From Micromonospora rubida (GTDB lineage: Bacteria; Actinomycetota; Actinomycetes; Mycobacteriales; Micromonosporaceae), in NCBI RefSeq assembly GCF_009908295.1, contig NZ_JAAALO010000001.1, positions 62,001 through 126,000 on the forward strand: 64,000 nt of DNA, written 5' to 3'. Positions 7,496 to 16,117 of this stretch are shown here, piece after piece (position 1 is the first letter of the stretch; each line of letters begins with the position of its first letter). The position numbers and the translations under genes are program-made. A model generated the notes under the pieces. It did not search any database and had not been told where the DNA came from. It was given only the letters and a program-made list of their open reading frames with translations.

Positions 7496-10400
7496 CCTCG
7501 CCTCTCTTCTCGCCCGCCGCCGCCTCCGGCGAGCGCTGGTCCGTGCTGCCGGCCGCGTCGTCGCAGCCCACCGCGTCGGTAGTGACCAACGGGATCCTCC
7601 GGTCCACGGTCATTCCGGCCCGCCGCCGGTAGTCGGCGACCAGGTCGAGCAGGGCCGGCCCGGTGGGCCGCCGGCCGGACCGCACGTCGCAGGTGCCGAC
7701 CTTGCTCTCCTGGATCAGCACGTTCGGGTCCAGGGTGATGCCGAACAGGTCGTTGGCCGAGTCGCCGGTGACCAACCCCTCGGTGCCGAAGTGGTACGGC
7801 AGCCAGAGCTGGTGGATGATCCGCCCGTCCACCCGCAGCGGGGTGAGCCGGTCGGTGACCAGCACCTTCGCCTCGATCACCGAGCGGCCGGTGACCAGGT
7901 GCGCCCAGCCCAGGTGGGCCAGCCCGGCCTCGGCGGCCAACTCCGGGGACACCTCCACGAACATCTCCGGCTGCAGCTCCGCCAGGGGCCGCACGGTGCG
8001 GCTCATCCCGCCGGCCGTGTGGTGCTCGGTGAGCCGGCTGACCGTGAACACGTACGGGAAGACGTCGCTGTGCGCCTCCGGCGGGCTCGGGTTCATCGGG
8101 TTCACCGGGTTCTCGTAGACCTTGCGGGCCGGGTTGGCCTGCTGGCCGTACATCGGGTTGCGCATCGGGGACTCGGCCGGCTCGTAGTGCGTCGGCAGCG
8201 GGCCGTCGAGCACCCCGCTCGGCGCGTACAGCCAGGCCTTGCCGTCGCTCTGCATGATGAACGGGTCGTCGCCGGCGATCCCGTCCGGCCCGGAGGCGTC
8301 CTCCGGCGGACGGTACGTCGGCGGCTTGTTCTTCTCGAAGTCGGGCACGTCGTAACCGGTCCACTCCGCCTTCTCCGGGTCCCACCAGACGTAGCGCTTA
8401 CGTTCGCTCCACGGCCGGCCCTGCGGGTCGGCGGAGGCGCGGTTGTACAGGGTGCGGCGGTTCGCCGGCCACGCCCAGCCCCACTCGGCGGCCACCCAGT
8501 CCTGCTCGTGCCGGGACTTGCGCCGGGCCGCCTGGTTGACGCCGTCGGCGTACACGCCGGTGTAGATCCAGCAGCCGATCGCGGTGGAGCCGTCGTCGCG
8601 GGCCTCGGTGAACGCGGACAGCGGCCGGCCGGAGGCCGTCTCGTAGCCGTTGATCTCGCGCAGCACCGCCTCGGCGCTGGGCTCGGCCAGGTCACCATGG
8701 GTCGGGTAGTCCCAGGTCAGGTCGAGCAGCGCCCGGTCGCGCGGGTGGGGTGAGTCGGCCAGCCTCTCCCGCAGCTTCCGGCCCAGGTGGTAGAAGAACC
8801 ACAGTTCGGAGCGGGCGTCGCCCGGCGCGTCGACGGCCTTCTCCCGCCACTGGAGCAGCCGCTGGGTCTGGGTGAAGGTGCCCTCCTTCTCCACGTGCGA
8901 CGCGGCGGGCAGGAAGAACACCTCCGTGCGGCACTCCTGCGGCACGATCTCGCCGGTGGCCACCTCGGGGCTGTTCTTCCAGAACGTGGCGCTCTCGATC
9001 AGGAACAGGTCCCGCACGACCAGCCAGTCGAGGTTGGCCATGCCGAGCCGCTGGGCCTTTCCGTGCGCGGAGCCGACGGCCGGGTTCTGGCCGAGCAGGA
9101 AGTATCCCTTGATCCCGCCGTCGATCATCTTGAGCACCTGCTGGTACGTGCCGTGGTCGCCGGTCATCCGCGGCAGGTACCCGTAGCAGAAGTCGTTGTC
9201 CGGCGTCGCCGCGTCGCCCCAGTACGCCTTGAGCAGGCTCGCCGCGAACGCCCGGGAGTTGCCCCAGAAGCCCTTCTGGCCGGGGCGACTGATGCTGCCC
9301 ACCCAGTCGTCGAAGGTTTCGTGGTCGGCGTGGTGCGGCATCGGCAGGTAGCCGGGCAGCAGGTTGAACAGGGTCGGGATGTCGGTCGAGCCCTGGATGC
9401 TGGCGTGCCCGCGCAGCGCCAGGATGCCGCCGCCCGGCCGGCCCATGTTGCCCAGCAGGGTCTGGATGATCGCGCCGGTGCGGATGTACTGCACGCCGAC
9501 GCTGTGCTGCGTCCAGCCCACCGAGTAGACCAGCGCGCCGGTGCGCTCCCGGCCGGAGTTCTCCGTCCAGGCGCGGGCCAGCTCGAGGAACCTCTCCTGC
9601 GGGATCCCGCAGACCCGCTCCACCATCTCCGGGGTGTACCGGGAGAAGTGCCGCCGCAGGATCTGGTAGACGCAGCGCGGGTGCTGCAACGTCTCGTCCC
9701 GCCGGATCCGCCCCGACGTGGGCACGCCGTGCGACTCGTGCTCCAGGCCGGCCGCGCTGTCCCGTTCCTTCCCGGTGTCCTCACCTCCGGAGTTGCGCTC
9801 CTGGCCCTCGTACTGCCAGCTCGCCTGGTCGTACGAGTTGGTATCGGTGTTGTAGCCGGAGAAGAGGCCGTCCAGGTCCTCGGTGTCGAGGAACTGCTCG
9901 CTGACGACCGCCGCCGCGTTGGTGTACGCCAGCACGTACTCCCGGAAGTCCAGCTCGTTCTCCAGGATGTACCGCACCACGCCGCCGAGCAGGGCGATGT
10001 CGGTGCCCGCCCGGATCGGCAGGTACGTGTCGGCGACCGCGCTGGTCCGGGTGAACCGGGGGTCGACGTGGAAGACCTTGGCGCCGCGCCTCTTGGCCTC
10101 CATCACCCACTGGAAGCCCACCGGGTGGGCCTCCGCCATGTTGGAACCCTGGATGACGATGACATCAGCGTTGACCAGGTCCTGCTGGAAGTCCGTCGCG
10201 CCGCCGCGACCGAAGCTGGTCCCCAGACCGGGGACGGTGGCGGAGTGTCAAATACGGGCCTGGTTCTCGATCTGGAGCGCCCCCATCGCCGTGAACAGCT
10301 TCTTGATGAGGTAGTTCTCCTCGTTGTCCAGCGTCGCCCCGCCCAGGCTGGAGATGCCCAGCGTGCGGTTCAGCGGCCGGCCGGCGTCGTCGACGTCCTC

Positions 10401-10817
10401 CCAGGTCTCCTCGCGGGCGGCGAGGATCCGGTCGGCGATCATGTCGACGGCGGTCTCGAGGTCCAGGTCCTCCCACTCGGTCGCATACGGCCTGCGGTAG
10501 CGGACGGTGGTCTGCCGCAGCGGGCTGGTGACCAGCGACTTGCTGGCCGAGCCCTTCGGGCAGAGCCGGCCGCGGGAGATCGGGCTGTCCGGGTCCCCCT
10601 CGATCTGGGTGACCCGGCCGTCGGTGACGAAGACCCGTTGGCCGCAGCCGACCGCGCAGTACGGGCAGACCGACCGGGCCACGCTGTCGGCGGTCTCGGT
10701 GCGCGCGGTCAGCGCCGCCGAGCGGGCCGACTGGGCCGCCGCGCCCCGGCCGAGCGGGTCGGTGCCGGTGAGCTGCCGGTAGACCGGCCAGCCCTGGATG
10801 AAGGTCCGTAGACCCAT
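7488..10817 (-). CDS. fdhA: Selenocysteine-containing formate dehydrogenase catalytic subunit (UGA read-through)
   Basis: Molybdenum/tungsten bis-MGD enzyme oxidising formate to CO2. The gene crosses an in-frame TGA at 10250-10248 that must be read as selenocysteine: the frame runs without another stop on both sides, and the context (QIENQARI, Sec, HSATVPGLG) matches the Sec/Cys site of the family. With start ATG 10817 the product has 1109 residues and Sec is residue 190. A [4Fe-4S] motif C51-x2-C54-x3-C58 with C86 lies at the N-terminus; MopB domains follow. The ATG 10817 has GGGAGGGGG nine bases upstream; an in-frame ATG at 10865 is possible but less likely. No twin-arginine motif is seen, so cytoplasmic orientation is likely. 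Automatic calling would split it into two genes. Confidence 0.93.
10219..10250 (-). promoter_or_regulatory. Bacterial SECIS element with its UGA codon
   Basis: Twelve bases after the UGA (10250-10248) the minus-strand RNA forms a perfect six-base stem GUCCCC/GGGGAC (10235-10230 and 10224-10219) with the five-base loop GGUCU. The E. coli fdhF SECIS presents the same GGUCU loop sequence to SelB. The stem and loop stay inside the coding frame, as bacterial SECIS elements do. Confidence 0.88.
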
Positions 10818-11013
10818 CCGGAAGCACCCCCTCCCCCGGTCGGTGGACGCTGACCTCCTGAACATAGGTCAGGCCGGGCCGGGTCGTGTCCCCGGGCCGG
10901 ATCTTTTCCGCCCTGTGGGGCCGGTTCGACCGGAGCGAGGACGGCGAGCCCACCGTGTCAACCGGGCCGTCGGCCCGAGAGCAGGGCCCACGGCGTACGG
11001 GTCGGGGACGCGA

Positions 11014-11044
11014 AACCGCCCCCGGCCGGTGGCCGGGGGCGGTT
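11014..11044. terminator. Strong GC hairpin between MazG-like gene and fdhA
   Basis: Perfect 14-base arms AACCGCCCCCGGCC and GGCCGGGGGCGGTT around a three-base loop. It lies in the 454-base gap upstream of fdhA, downstream of both promoter-like elements in that gap, so it could terminate the MazG-like transcript or attenuate transcription into fdhA. There is no T tract. I see no gene in 10818-11271. Confidence 0.65.
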
Positions 11045-11082
11045 CGGTGTCGGTGTGCAGGTCGCCTCTCGGCGCGTGGCGC

Positions 11083-11109
11083 AACGCGGCTCCAGCCGGA
11101 CGGTATTCC
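11083..11109 (-). promoter_or_regulatory. GGAAT-N19-GTT promoter-like element upstream of fdhA
   Basis: On the minus strand GGAAT (11109-11105) and GTT (11085-11083) are 19 bases apart. This resembles the -35/-10 of SigR/SigH-type ECF sigma factors, which tolerate 18-19 bases. It is the proximal one of two such elements in the gap before fdhA. Confidence 0.4.
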
Positions 11110-11163
11110 GCGAAGGCAATTCAGGTGAGGCCCGGGGACACTGAGCACACCGACACTGGCTAC

Positions 11164-11189
11164 AACCTACCCACCCCACGGGCTGTTCC
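11164..11189 (-). promoter_or_regulatory. GGAAC-N18-GTT promoter-like element upstream of fdhA
   Basis: On the minus strand GGAAC (11189-11185) and GTTGTA (from 11166) are separated by exactly 18 bases, the SigR/SigH-type ECF layout. Transcription from here would run about 330 bases, through the hairpin at 11014-11044, before reaching fdhA. Confidence 0.45.
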
Positions 11190-11271
11190 AACCGTCCCGG
11201 GTAATCCACCTCACTCCCCGACCGTCGCCGGTACGCGGGCGGACACCGCCGCGCGTCGCACCCGGAGGCGG

Positions 11272-11586
11272 TCAGCCGGTGCCCGTGCGGGCGCGGACCT
11301 TGGCGGCGCAGGCGTCCAACAGTGCACGCGGGTCGAGGCCGAGGCTCTCGATGGCCACCAGGGCGGTGAACGCCACGTCGGCCAGTTCGGCCCCGACATC
11401 CTCGCGGCTGTGCGTCACCCCCTTGCGCGGGTTCTGGCCCAGCACCCCGATCCACGCCCCGGCAACTTCGCCGGCCTCCTCGGTCAGCTTGAGGATCCGG
11501 CAGGTCAGTTCCGCGTCCCCGGTGCCGTTGGCGGCGTCCAACCAGCCCCGCGACGCCCGCACCGAATTCCAGATCGACTCGTCCAC
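11272..11586 (-). CDS. MazG-like all-alpha NTP pyrophosphatase family protein
   Basis: A 104-residue single-domain protein. The metal-binding pattern of the MazG superfamily is visible: LTEEAGEVAGAW (EExxE) followed about 30 residues later by GAELADVAFTAL (ExxD). Members hydrolyse (d)NTPs, often non-canonical ones, to monophosphates; the substrate here cannot be read from the sequence. The gene is followed by a 454-base gap before fdhA and preceded by the terminator of the secreted-protein gene at 11684. Confidence 0.8.
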   Translation of the reverse strand: MDESIWNSVRASRGWLDAANGTGDAELTCRILKLTEEAGEVAGAWIGVLGQNPRKGVTHSREDVGAELADVAFTALVAIESLGLDPRALLDACAAKVRARTGTG

Positions 11587-11628
11587 CCGTCCAGTGAACC
11601 CGACGGGGTCGCCCGCGCGAACGCCGCC

Positions 11629-11658
11629 GGCCGGTCCCCGGTGTGTCGGGGACCGGCC
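11629..11658 (-). terminator. Hairpin terminator after secreted-protein gene
   Basis: Perfect 11-base arms GGCCGGTCCCC and GGGGACCGGCC with an eight-base loop, 26 bases past the stop of the gene at 11684 in its direction of transcription. Confidence 0.7.
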
Positions 11659-11683
11659 AGTTGGCTGTTCGGTGGTGCTGTGG

Positions 11684-12283
11684 TCAGCTGTTCCAGTGCT
11701 GGGTGACGAGGTCGGCGGCCTGCTGTTCCCACTGTGCGTACGCGTCGGGGTAGGCCGACACCTGGACGGTCTGTGCGGCGTCGGTCAGGGGCATGTCCTG
11801 CCACCCGTCGACCTGCTTCAACCCCTTCAGGAACGCCAGGGTCGAGTACTCGGGGTCGGTGATCTGCTCCGGGGTGCCCCAACCAGACGTCGGGCGCTGC
11901 TGGAACAGGCCCAGCGAATCGTGGTCATTGCGGTCACCGAGGTGACCCAGGTTCTCCAGCTTCGACTCCTGCAGGGACGTGCCGATGGAGATGACGGCCG
12001 CCCGCTCGTCCAGGCCGGCCTTCTTCGTGGCGGCGATGATCGCCTTCACGTTGGCGGTCTCCTCGTCACCGAGGTCGATGCGGGACTGCTCACCCTGCAC
12101 ACCGTGCGGGATCAGCTTGCCCTTGTCCACGCCGGGCTTGTCGGCCTGCACGGCCACAGCGGTCGTCGGGGTCGCCGACTCGGGGGTGGGGGTGGCGTGG
12201 GCGGTGGCCGGGCCGGCGAACACGCCACCGGCGAAGGCCAGACCAGCGATACCGAGAACGCTCTTACGCATGATCGTGTTCAT
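11684..12283 (-). CDS. Secreted lytic-transglycosylase-like protein (paralog A)
   Basis: Start ATG 12283 (MNTIMRKSVLGIAGL) has GGAG ten bases upstream; an upstream in-frame ATG at 12352 lacks this. The 199-residue product has a Sec signal peptide with cleavage near ATAHA, a variable Thr/Ala-rich spacer, then a helical domain with GTSLQESKLENLGHLG, NDHDSLGLFQQRP and SAYPDAYAQWE. The QES and GLFQQRP features recall the catalytic Glu and substrate-binding stretch of SLT/lysozyme-like domains, so a peptidoglycan-cleaving or -binding role is inferred. It is paralogous to the protein encoded at 15033. Two tandem ECF-type promoter elements stand upstream. Confidence 0.7.
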   Translation of the reverse strand: MNTIMRKSVLGIAGLAFAGGVFAGPATAHATPTPESATPTTAVAVQADKPGVDKGKLIPHGVQGEQSRIDLGDEETANVKAIIAATKKAGLDERAAVISIGTSLQESKLENLGHLGDRNDHDSLGLFQQRPTSGWGTPEQITDPEYSTLAFLKGLKQVDGWQDMPLTDAAQTVQVSAYPDAYAQWEQQAADLVTQHWNS

Positions 12284-12439
12284 GGGGGTGACTCCAATCG
12301 GGGGTCGACACACACACCACCCCAGGGGAAGGGGCGGGGGTGTAAGCACCACGTCGAGGCGCCCAAAAGATCAAAAAGGGGGAAAGCCATCCGGCTGCTC
12401 ACCGCACCGGGGGGTGCTCGTGGCGCCGGGACCATGTGT

Positions 12440-12465
12440 AACGACCGGCCACCGGCCCGCATTCC
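12440..12465 (-). promoter_or_regulatory. GGAAT-N18-GTT element, proximal (SigR/SigH-like)
   Basis: On the minus strand GGAAT (12465-12461) and GTTACAC (from 12442) are exactly 18 bases apart. It is about 157 bases upstream of ATG 12283. The -10 side lies in a 15-base direct repeat (CCAnGTGTAACGACC on the plus strand) shared with the distal element. Confidence 0.65.
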
Positions 12466-12519
12466 CTGGGTCCGGGGGGTTCAGTAGCGGTGTGCGCTAC
12501 TCGATCGTCTGCCAGGTGT

Positions 12520-12545
12520 AACGACCCCGCCCCGGCCGATGTTCC
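12520..12545 (-). promoter_or_regulatory. GGAAC-N18-GTT element, distal (SigR/SigH-like)
   Basis: On the minus strand GGAAC (12545-12541) and GTTACAC (from 12522) are exactly 18 bases apart, 80 bases upstream of the proximal copy. Between the two lies a seven-base-arm hairpin AGTAGCG/CGCTACT (12483-12501). The whole gap 12284-12662 holds these elements and no gene I can see. Confidence 0.6.
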
Positions 12546-12662
12546 GCCGACCGGATGCCACCGGTCACACCCGCAGCCCGGACCGGACATCTGATGCGAT
12601 TGGCCTCAGACAGCCCGGCCGGCACACGGGCTGGTTCGAGGCCTGTCAGCCATCCCCAGGGC

Positions 12663-13661
12663 TCATGTCGACGGGTGCTCCTTCGTCTCGTGGTCGATGA
12701 GTCGCTCCAAGCCGTCGAGCAGCGCCCGGAGACCAGTCTCGAACAGCGCGTTGATGTCGAAGTCGTAGCCATCGACGAGTCCGTCCATCATGTGGGCGTA
12801 GTTCGGATACCTCCCGGAGTGCGCGAGCGCGTGCATTTCCGCGGCCTGACCGTCTATCCACTGCTCGTCCGACAGGCCGGTTTCCGCCTGCGCGCGCGCC
12901 TCCCGCTCCAGATGGACGGCGAGGCCTTGACCGTGGCTGTACAGCAGGATCTGGAGGTCGAGAACGCGGGTCGCCGGCAGACCCTGCCTGGTCAATGCGC
13001 CGATGATCCATTCGCCGTGGCGCAGCAGATTGGGCAGCGGCAGGGGCCTGGCGAGCGGGCCCAGGTGCGCGAGCCACGGGTGGCGGCAGTACAGCCGCCA
13101 CAGCGTGCGTGCGCCGAGTTCGAGCCTGGCACGCCAGTCGTCGGGCGGTATCGCCGGGTATTCGCCTTCGCCGTATGCCGCATCGACCATCAGCAGGACG
13201 AGTTCGTCCTTGCCAGCGACGTGTCGGTACAGCGACATGGTGGACACCCCCAGCCGTGCGGCGACGGTGCGCATCGACAGGGTCTCTAGGCCCTGGGCGT
13301 CGGCGATCTCAACGGCGGCCCGGACGACGCGGTCGCGGCTCAGCTCCACCTCCGGCGTGGCGGCGGATCGGGGCGACGCCGCCTCCGGGCGGGCCACCGA
13401 CCGTCGAGCCGTCCGCCCGATGCGCGCGGCAGGTGGCGGCGCCACGATGGTGCCCACCCGCGGTTGGACGCGGACCACGCCCGCCTGGCGCAACTCGTTC
13501 AGTGCCTTCGCGGCGGTGGCCAGCGCCACTCCCCACTGCGCGGCGAGCGCCCGGGTGGACGGCAGCCGGTCACCCGGGCTCAACTCCCGTGCGGCGATCC
13601 GGCGGTGCAGATCCGCGGCGATGCGCAGGTACGGCGGCTCAGTGGTCACGCAGCTCCCCAT
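12663..13661 (-). CDS. GntR-TetR fusion transcriptional regulator
   Basis: The 332-residue product joins two DNA-binding modules. Residues about 10-75 form a GntR-type winged helix (DLHRRIAARELSPGDRLPST, then ALAAQWGVALATAAKALNEL). After a Pro/Ala linker, residues about 107-155 form a TetR-type HTH (AAVEIADAQGLETLSMRTVA, ARLGVSTMSLYRHVAGKDEL) followed by an all-helical ligand-binding C-terminal half of the TetR_C type. It is divergent from the FAD monooxygenase gene at 13794 and probably represses it. Repeated GCGTAC sites lie in the shared 132-base promoter region. Confidence 0.88.
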   Translation of the reverse strand: MGSCVTTEPPYLRIAADLHRRIAARELSPGDRLPSTRALAAQWGVALATAAKALNELRQAGVVRVQPRVGTIVAPPPAARIGRTARRSVARPEAASPRSAATPEVELSRDRVVRAAVEIADAQGLETLSMRTVAARLGVSTMSLYRHVAGKDELVLLMVDAAYGEGEYPAIPPDDWRARLELGARTLWRLYCRHPWLAHLGPLARPLPLPNLLRHGEWIIGALTRQGLPATRVLDLQILLYSHGQGLAVHLEREARAQAETGLSDEQWIDGQAAEMHALAHSGRYPNYAHMMDGLVDGYDFDINALFETGLRALLDGLERLIDHETKEHPST

Positions 13662-13724
13662 TCTGTTCTAGGACACACACCGGGGCAGAGCATCTCTGTA
13701 CTAGCTCAATGCCGCCACAATACG

Positions 13725-13754
13725 TTGTCGAATCAGGCGCGTACACCGTATCTT
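13725..13754 (+). promoter_or_regulatory. Candidate promoter of the FAD monooxygenase gene
   Basis: TTGTCG at 13725-13730 and TATCTT at 13749-13754 with an 18-base spacer. It overlaps the first GCGTAC site, which would let a bound regulator block it. Confidence 0.45.
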
Positions 13755-13773
13755 CGCGGTGCGTACAGCGTAC
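13739..13773. promoter_or_regulatory. Triple GCGTAC operator-like site
   Basis: GCGTAC occurs at 13739, 13761 and 13768. The first two are 22 bases apart, about two helical turns, and the last two are separated by one base. They lie between the GntR-TetR regulator and the monooxygenase it faces. Confidence 0.5.
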
Positions 13774-13793
13774 ATCCACACAAGGAGGACTAC

Positions 13794-14903
13794 GTGAAGA
13801 CTGTGCTGATCTCGGGTGCCGGCGTCGCCGGACCGGCTCTGGCGTACTGGCTGCACCGGCATGGCTTCGTCCCCACGGTGGTCGAGCGGGCACCCTCGTT
13901 ACGGGCCGGCGGACACGCGGTGGACGTGCGCGGCGTGGCGCTCGACGTGATCGAGCGGATGGGGCTGACCGATCCGCTGCGCCGGGCGCGTACCCAGATG
14001 CGAGGGATGTCGATGCTCGACCCGCACGGCAACGAGGTCATGCGCTCGACCGAGGTGACGCTGAGCAGCGGCCGGCTCGACAGCGGCGACGTCGAGGTGC
14101 TCCGGGAAGACCTGATCGGGCTGCTCTACGACCTGACCCAACCCCACACCCGATACCTCTTCGGCGACTCGGTGACCGCCCTCGAACAGAACGGCGACGG
14201 CGTCCGGGTGACCTTCGACAACGCCGCAGCGGAAACCTTCGACCTGGTGGTCGGCGCCGACGGCCTGCACTCCACCGTGCGGCGACTCGCCTTCGGGCCG
14301 GAGCAGCCGTACCTGTACCACCTCGGTTCCTACGTCGGCGTGTTCACCGCCCCCAACTTCCTCGATCTCGACCGCTGGCAGGTCTGGCTGGGCGCCGAAG
14401 GCGTCGGCTACGGCATCTACTCGGCGCGCGACAACACCGAGATGCGCGTGAACCTCGGCTTCGGGGCCGACCCCCTGGACTACGACCGTCACGACATCGA
14501 TGCCCAGCGCAAGCTGGTCGAGGACCGGCTCGCCGGCGTGGGCTGGGAAACCCCGCGGTTGCTCGCCGCGATGTGGCAGGCCACCGACTTCTACTTCGAC
14601 GCGATGGCGCAGATCCGCATGGACCGCTGGTCCGCCGGCCGGGTGACGTTGCTCGGCGATGCGGGCTACTGCCCGTCACCGCTGTCCGGACAGGGCACGA
14701 GTCTGGCGCTCGTCGGCGCGTACGTGCTCGCCGATTCCCTGGCCAGCTCCGGCGGGGACCACGGGGCCGGACTCGAACGCTACGAACAGCGGATGCGCGA
14801 GTTCGTCACGCTCAACCAGGCGCTCGCCACCGAAAATCCCGGCGGCCCGCCGTCAGAGGAGTCCAGCGAGCGGGCCAAGTCGGCCATCGACCTCGATGCG
14901 TGA
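13794..14903 (+). CDS. FAD-dependent monooxygenase (PHBH/TetX-like group A)
   Basis: Starts at GTG 13794 behind AAGGAGGA; 369 residues. The FAD dinucleotide motif SGAGVAGPALAYWLHRHG opens the protein (about 6-23), the second signature VVGADGLHSTVRR lies mid-protein and GDAGYCPSPLSGQGTSLAL near residue 287 binds the FAD ribityl/phosphate. This layout is that of single-component aromatic hydroxylases and tetracycline-inactivating TetX relatives. Substrate unknown; an antibiotic or aromatic compound is plausible given the dedicated divergent regulator. It ends before a bidirectional terminator. Confidence 0.88.
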   Translation: MKTVLISGAGVAGPALAYWLHRHGFVPTVVERAPSLRAGGHAVDVRGVALDVIERMGLTDPLRRARTQMRGMSMLDPHGNEVMRSTEVTLSSGRLDSGDVEVLREDLIGLLYDLTQPHTRYLFGDSVTALEQNGDGVRVTFDNAAAETFDLVVGADGLHSTVRRLAFGPEQPYLYHLGSYVGVFTAPNFLDLDRWQVWLGAEGVGYGIYSARDNTEMRVNLGFGADPLDYDRHDIDAQRKLVEDRLAGVGWETPRLLAAMWQATDFYFDAMAQIRMDRWSAGRVTLLGDAGYCPSPLSGQGTSLALVGAYVLADSLASSGGDHGAGLERYEQRMREFVTLNQALATENPGGPPSEESSERAKSAIDLDA

Positions 14904-14982
14904 GCACGTCATTGCGGCCGGGGCGGGGTGGAGCATCGGTCACTCGTACCCGTGATGCCGTTGACCTGGGCGACCACGACAA

Positions 14983-15018
14983 GGCCCCGGCCGGCCCGGT
15001 GAAGGGCCGGCCGGGGCC
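14983..15018. terminator. Bidirectional hairpin terminator
   Basis: Perfect 15-base arms GGCCCCGGCCGGCCC and GGGCCGGCCGGGGCC around a six-base loop, between the convergent monooxygenase gene (+) and the secreted-protein gene (-). Confidence 0.8.
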
Positions 15019-15032
15019 GGGTCAGGATTCCG

Positions 15033-15764
15033 TCACCAGAGCTGCTGGACGACGTCCGCAGCCTGCTCCTCCCACTGCGCGTACGCGTACGGGTACGCCG
15101 ACACCTGCACCGTCTGCGCGGCGGCGGTCAGCGGCAGGTGGTTCCAACCGCCCACGTTCTTCAGGGCGTCGAAGAACGCCTTGGAGGCGTAGTCGGGGTC
15201 GGTGACCTCGTCGGGCGAGCCCCACCCCGACGACGGACGCTGCTGGAACAGGCCCTGCGAGTCGTGGTCGTTGTACGCCCCCAGGTGGCCGAGGTTGTAC
15301 AGCTTCGACTCCTGCAGCGAGGTGGCCACACCGATCACCGCGCCCCGCTCGCCGACGCCGGTCTCCTTGGCCGCCTTGATGATCGCCTCGGCGTTTTCCA
15401 GCTGCGCGTCGTCGAGGGGGATGCGCGACTGGGCGCCCTCGAGGCCGTTCGGGATCAGTTCGTCCCGGTCCGGCTTCTCGGCCGACGTGGTCTTGCTGAT
15501 GCTCTCGCCCGTGGTCAGCGCGGACTCGACGGTGGCGCTCTCGCGGCTCTTGCCGGTGGCCAGGTCGATCGCGGCCACCGCACCGGCGTGCGGGCCGCTG
15601 GTGACCGGGGCGGCGACGGCCATGGGGCCGAACGCCAGGCCGCCGAGGGCGGCGACGCCGGCGACGCTCAGGACGGTCCTACGGGTCGGGGTCTTCGCGA
15701 TGGTCTGGATCCGGTCGGTGGTCTTCGCGATGGCCGGGAGCCATCGAGTGAAGTCAACCCTCAC
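15033..15764 (-). CDS. Secreted lytic-transglycosylase-like protein (paralog B)
   Basis: Start GTG 15764 is chosen because it follows AAAGGG and gives a compact signal region; a longer in-frame start at 15887 would place the ECF-type promoter inside the gene. The 243-residue product has a basic N-terminus and a hydrophobic segment (TVLSVAGVAALGGLAFGPMA), with a possible cleavage site near AVAAP. The C-terminal 110 residues align closely with the protein at 11684: TSLQESKLYNLGHLG, NDHDSQGLFQQRP and SAYPYAYAQWEEQAAD. A role in peptidoglycan turnover is inferred from the QES and GLFQQRP features. It is preceded by one SigR/SigH-like promoter element. Confidence 0.7.
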   Translation of the reverse strand: MRVDFTRWLPAIAKTTDRIQTIAKTPTRRTVLSVAGVAALGGLAFGPMAVAAPVTSGPHAGAVAAIDLATGKSRESATVESALTTGESISKTTSAEKPDRDELIPNGLEGAQSRIPLDDAQLENAEAIIKAAKETGVGERGAVIGVATSLQESKLYNLGHLGAYNDHDSQGLFQQRPSSGWGSPDEVTDPDYASKAFFDALKNVGGWNHLPLTAAAQTVQVSAYPYAYAQWEEQAADVVQQLW

Positions 15765-15864
15765 GATGGTTGCCCTTTCGATCGTTGCGACGCGCTCCGG
15801 GTTGAGCGCCCCTCGGGGGACCGCTCCGCCATAGGGGTTTACCGACGGGCGGTACGGGGGACAC

Positions 15865-15890
15865 AACCAGCCGCACAGGTCCGTCATTCC
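15865..15890 (-). promoter_or_regulatory. GGAAT-N18-GTT element (SigR/SigH-like)
   Basis: On the minus strand GGAAT (15890-15886) and GTTGTG (from 15867) are exactly 18 bases apart, about 100 bases upstream of GTG 15764. The gap 15765-16117 otherwise holds only this element and the terminator at 16061. Confidence 0.62.
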
Positions 15891-16060
15891 GGATATGCGG
15901 GGTAGCGGCGTGGGCTGCGACCCCGGTCACGCCCAGAATCGGTCGACCCCGCCAACGGGCGCGCGGCGCCCCGAACCGGACGCACACGTGCCGGATCAGC
16001 CCGTCGGCCGCTGACCCGGTGTCGACCGGCGCGGCCGCGACGACGGGGGTGACGCCCACC

Positions 16061-16109
16061 CCGCCACCCGCCCCGCCCCGGCGGGCCTGCTGGCCGGGGC
16101 GGGTGGCGG
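16061..16109 (-). terminator. Hairpin terminator of the mscR-MBL operon
   Basis: Perfect 15-base arms CCGCCACCCGCCCCG and CGGGGCGGGTGGCGG around a 19-base loop, just past the stop of the MBL hydrolase gene. Confidence 0.7.
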
Positions 16110-16117
16110 CGGACGGG

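Noticed and set aside
10248..10250. TGA inside fdhA as a nonsense mutation or frameshift
   Set aside because: The frame is intact on both sides, a SECIS hairpin follows, and selA, selB and tRNA-Sec lie nearby.
12284..12662. c-di-AMP (ydaO-type) riboswitch before the secreted-protein gene
   Set aside because: Such switches precede actinomycete wall hydrolases, but I could not find the conserved core in this or in the 15765-16117 gap.
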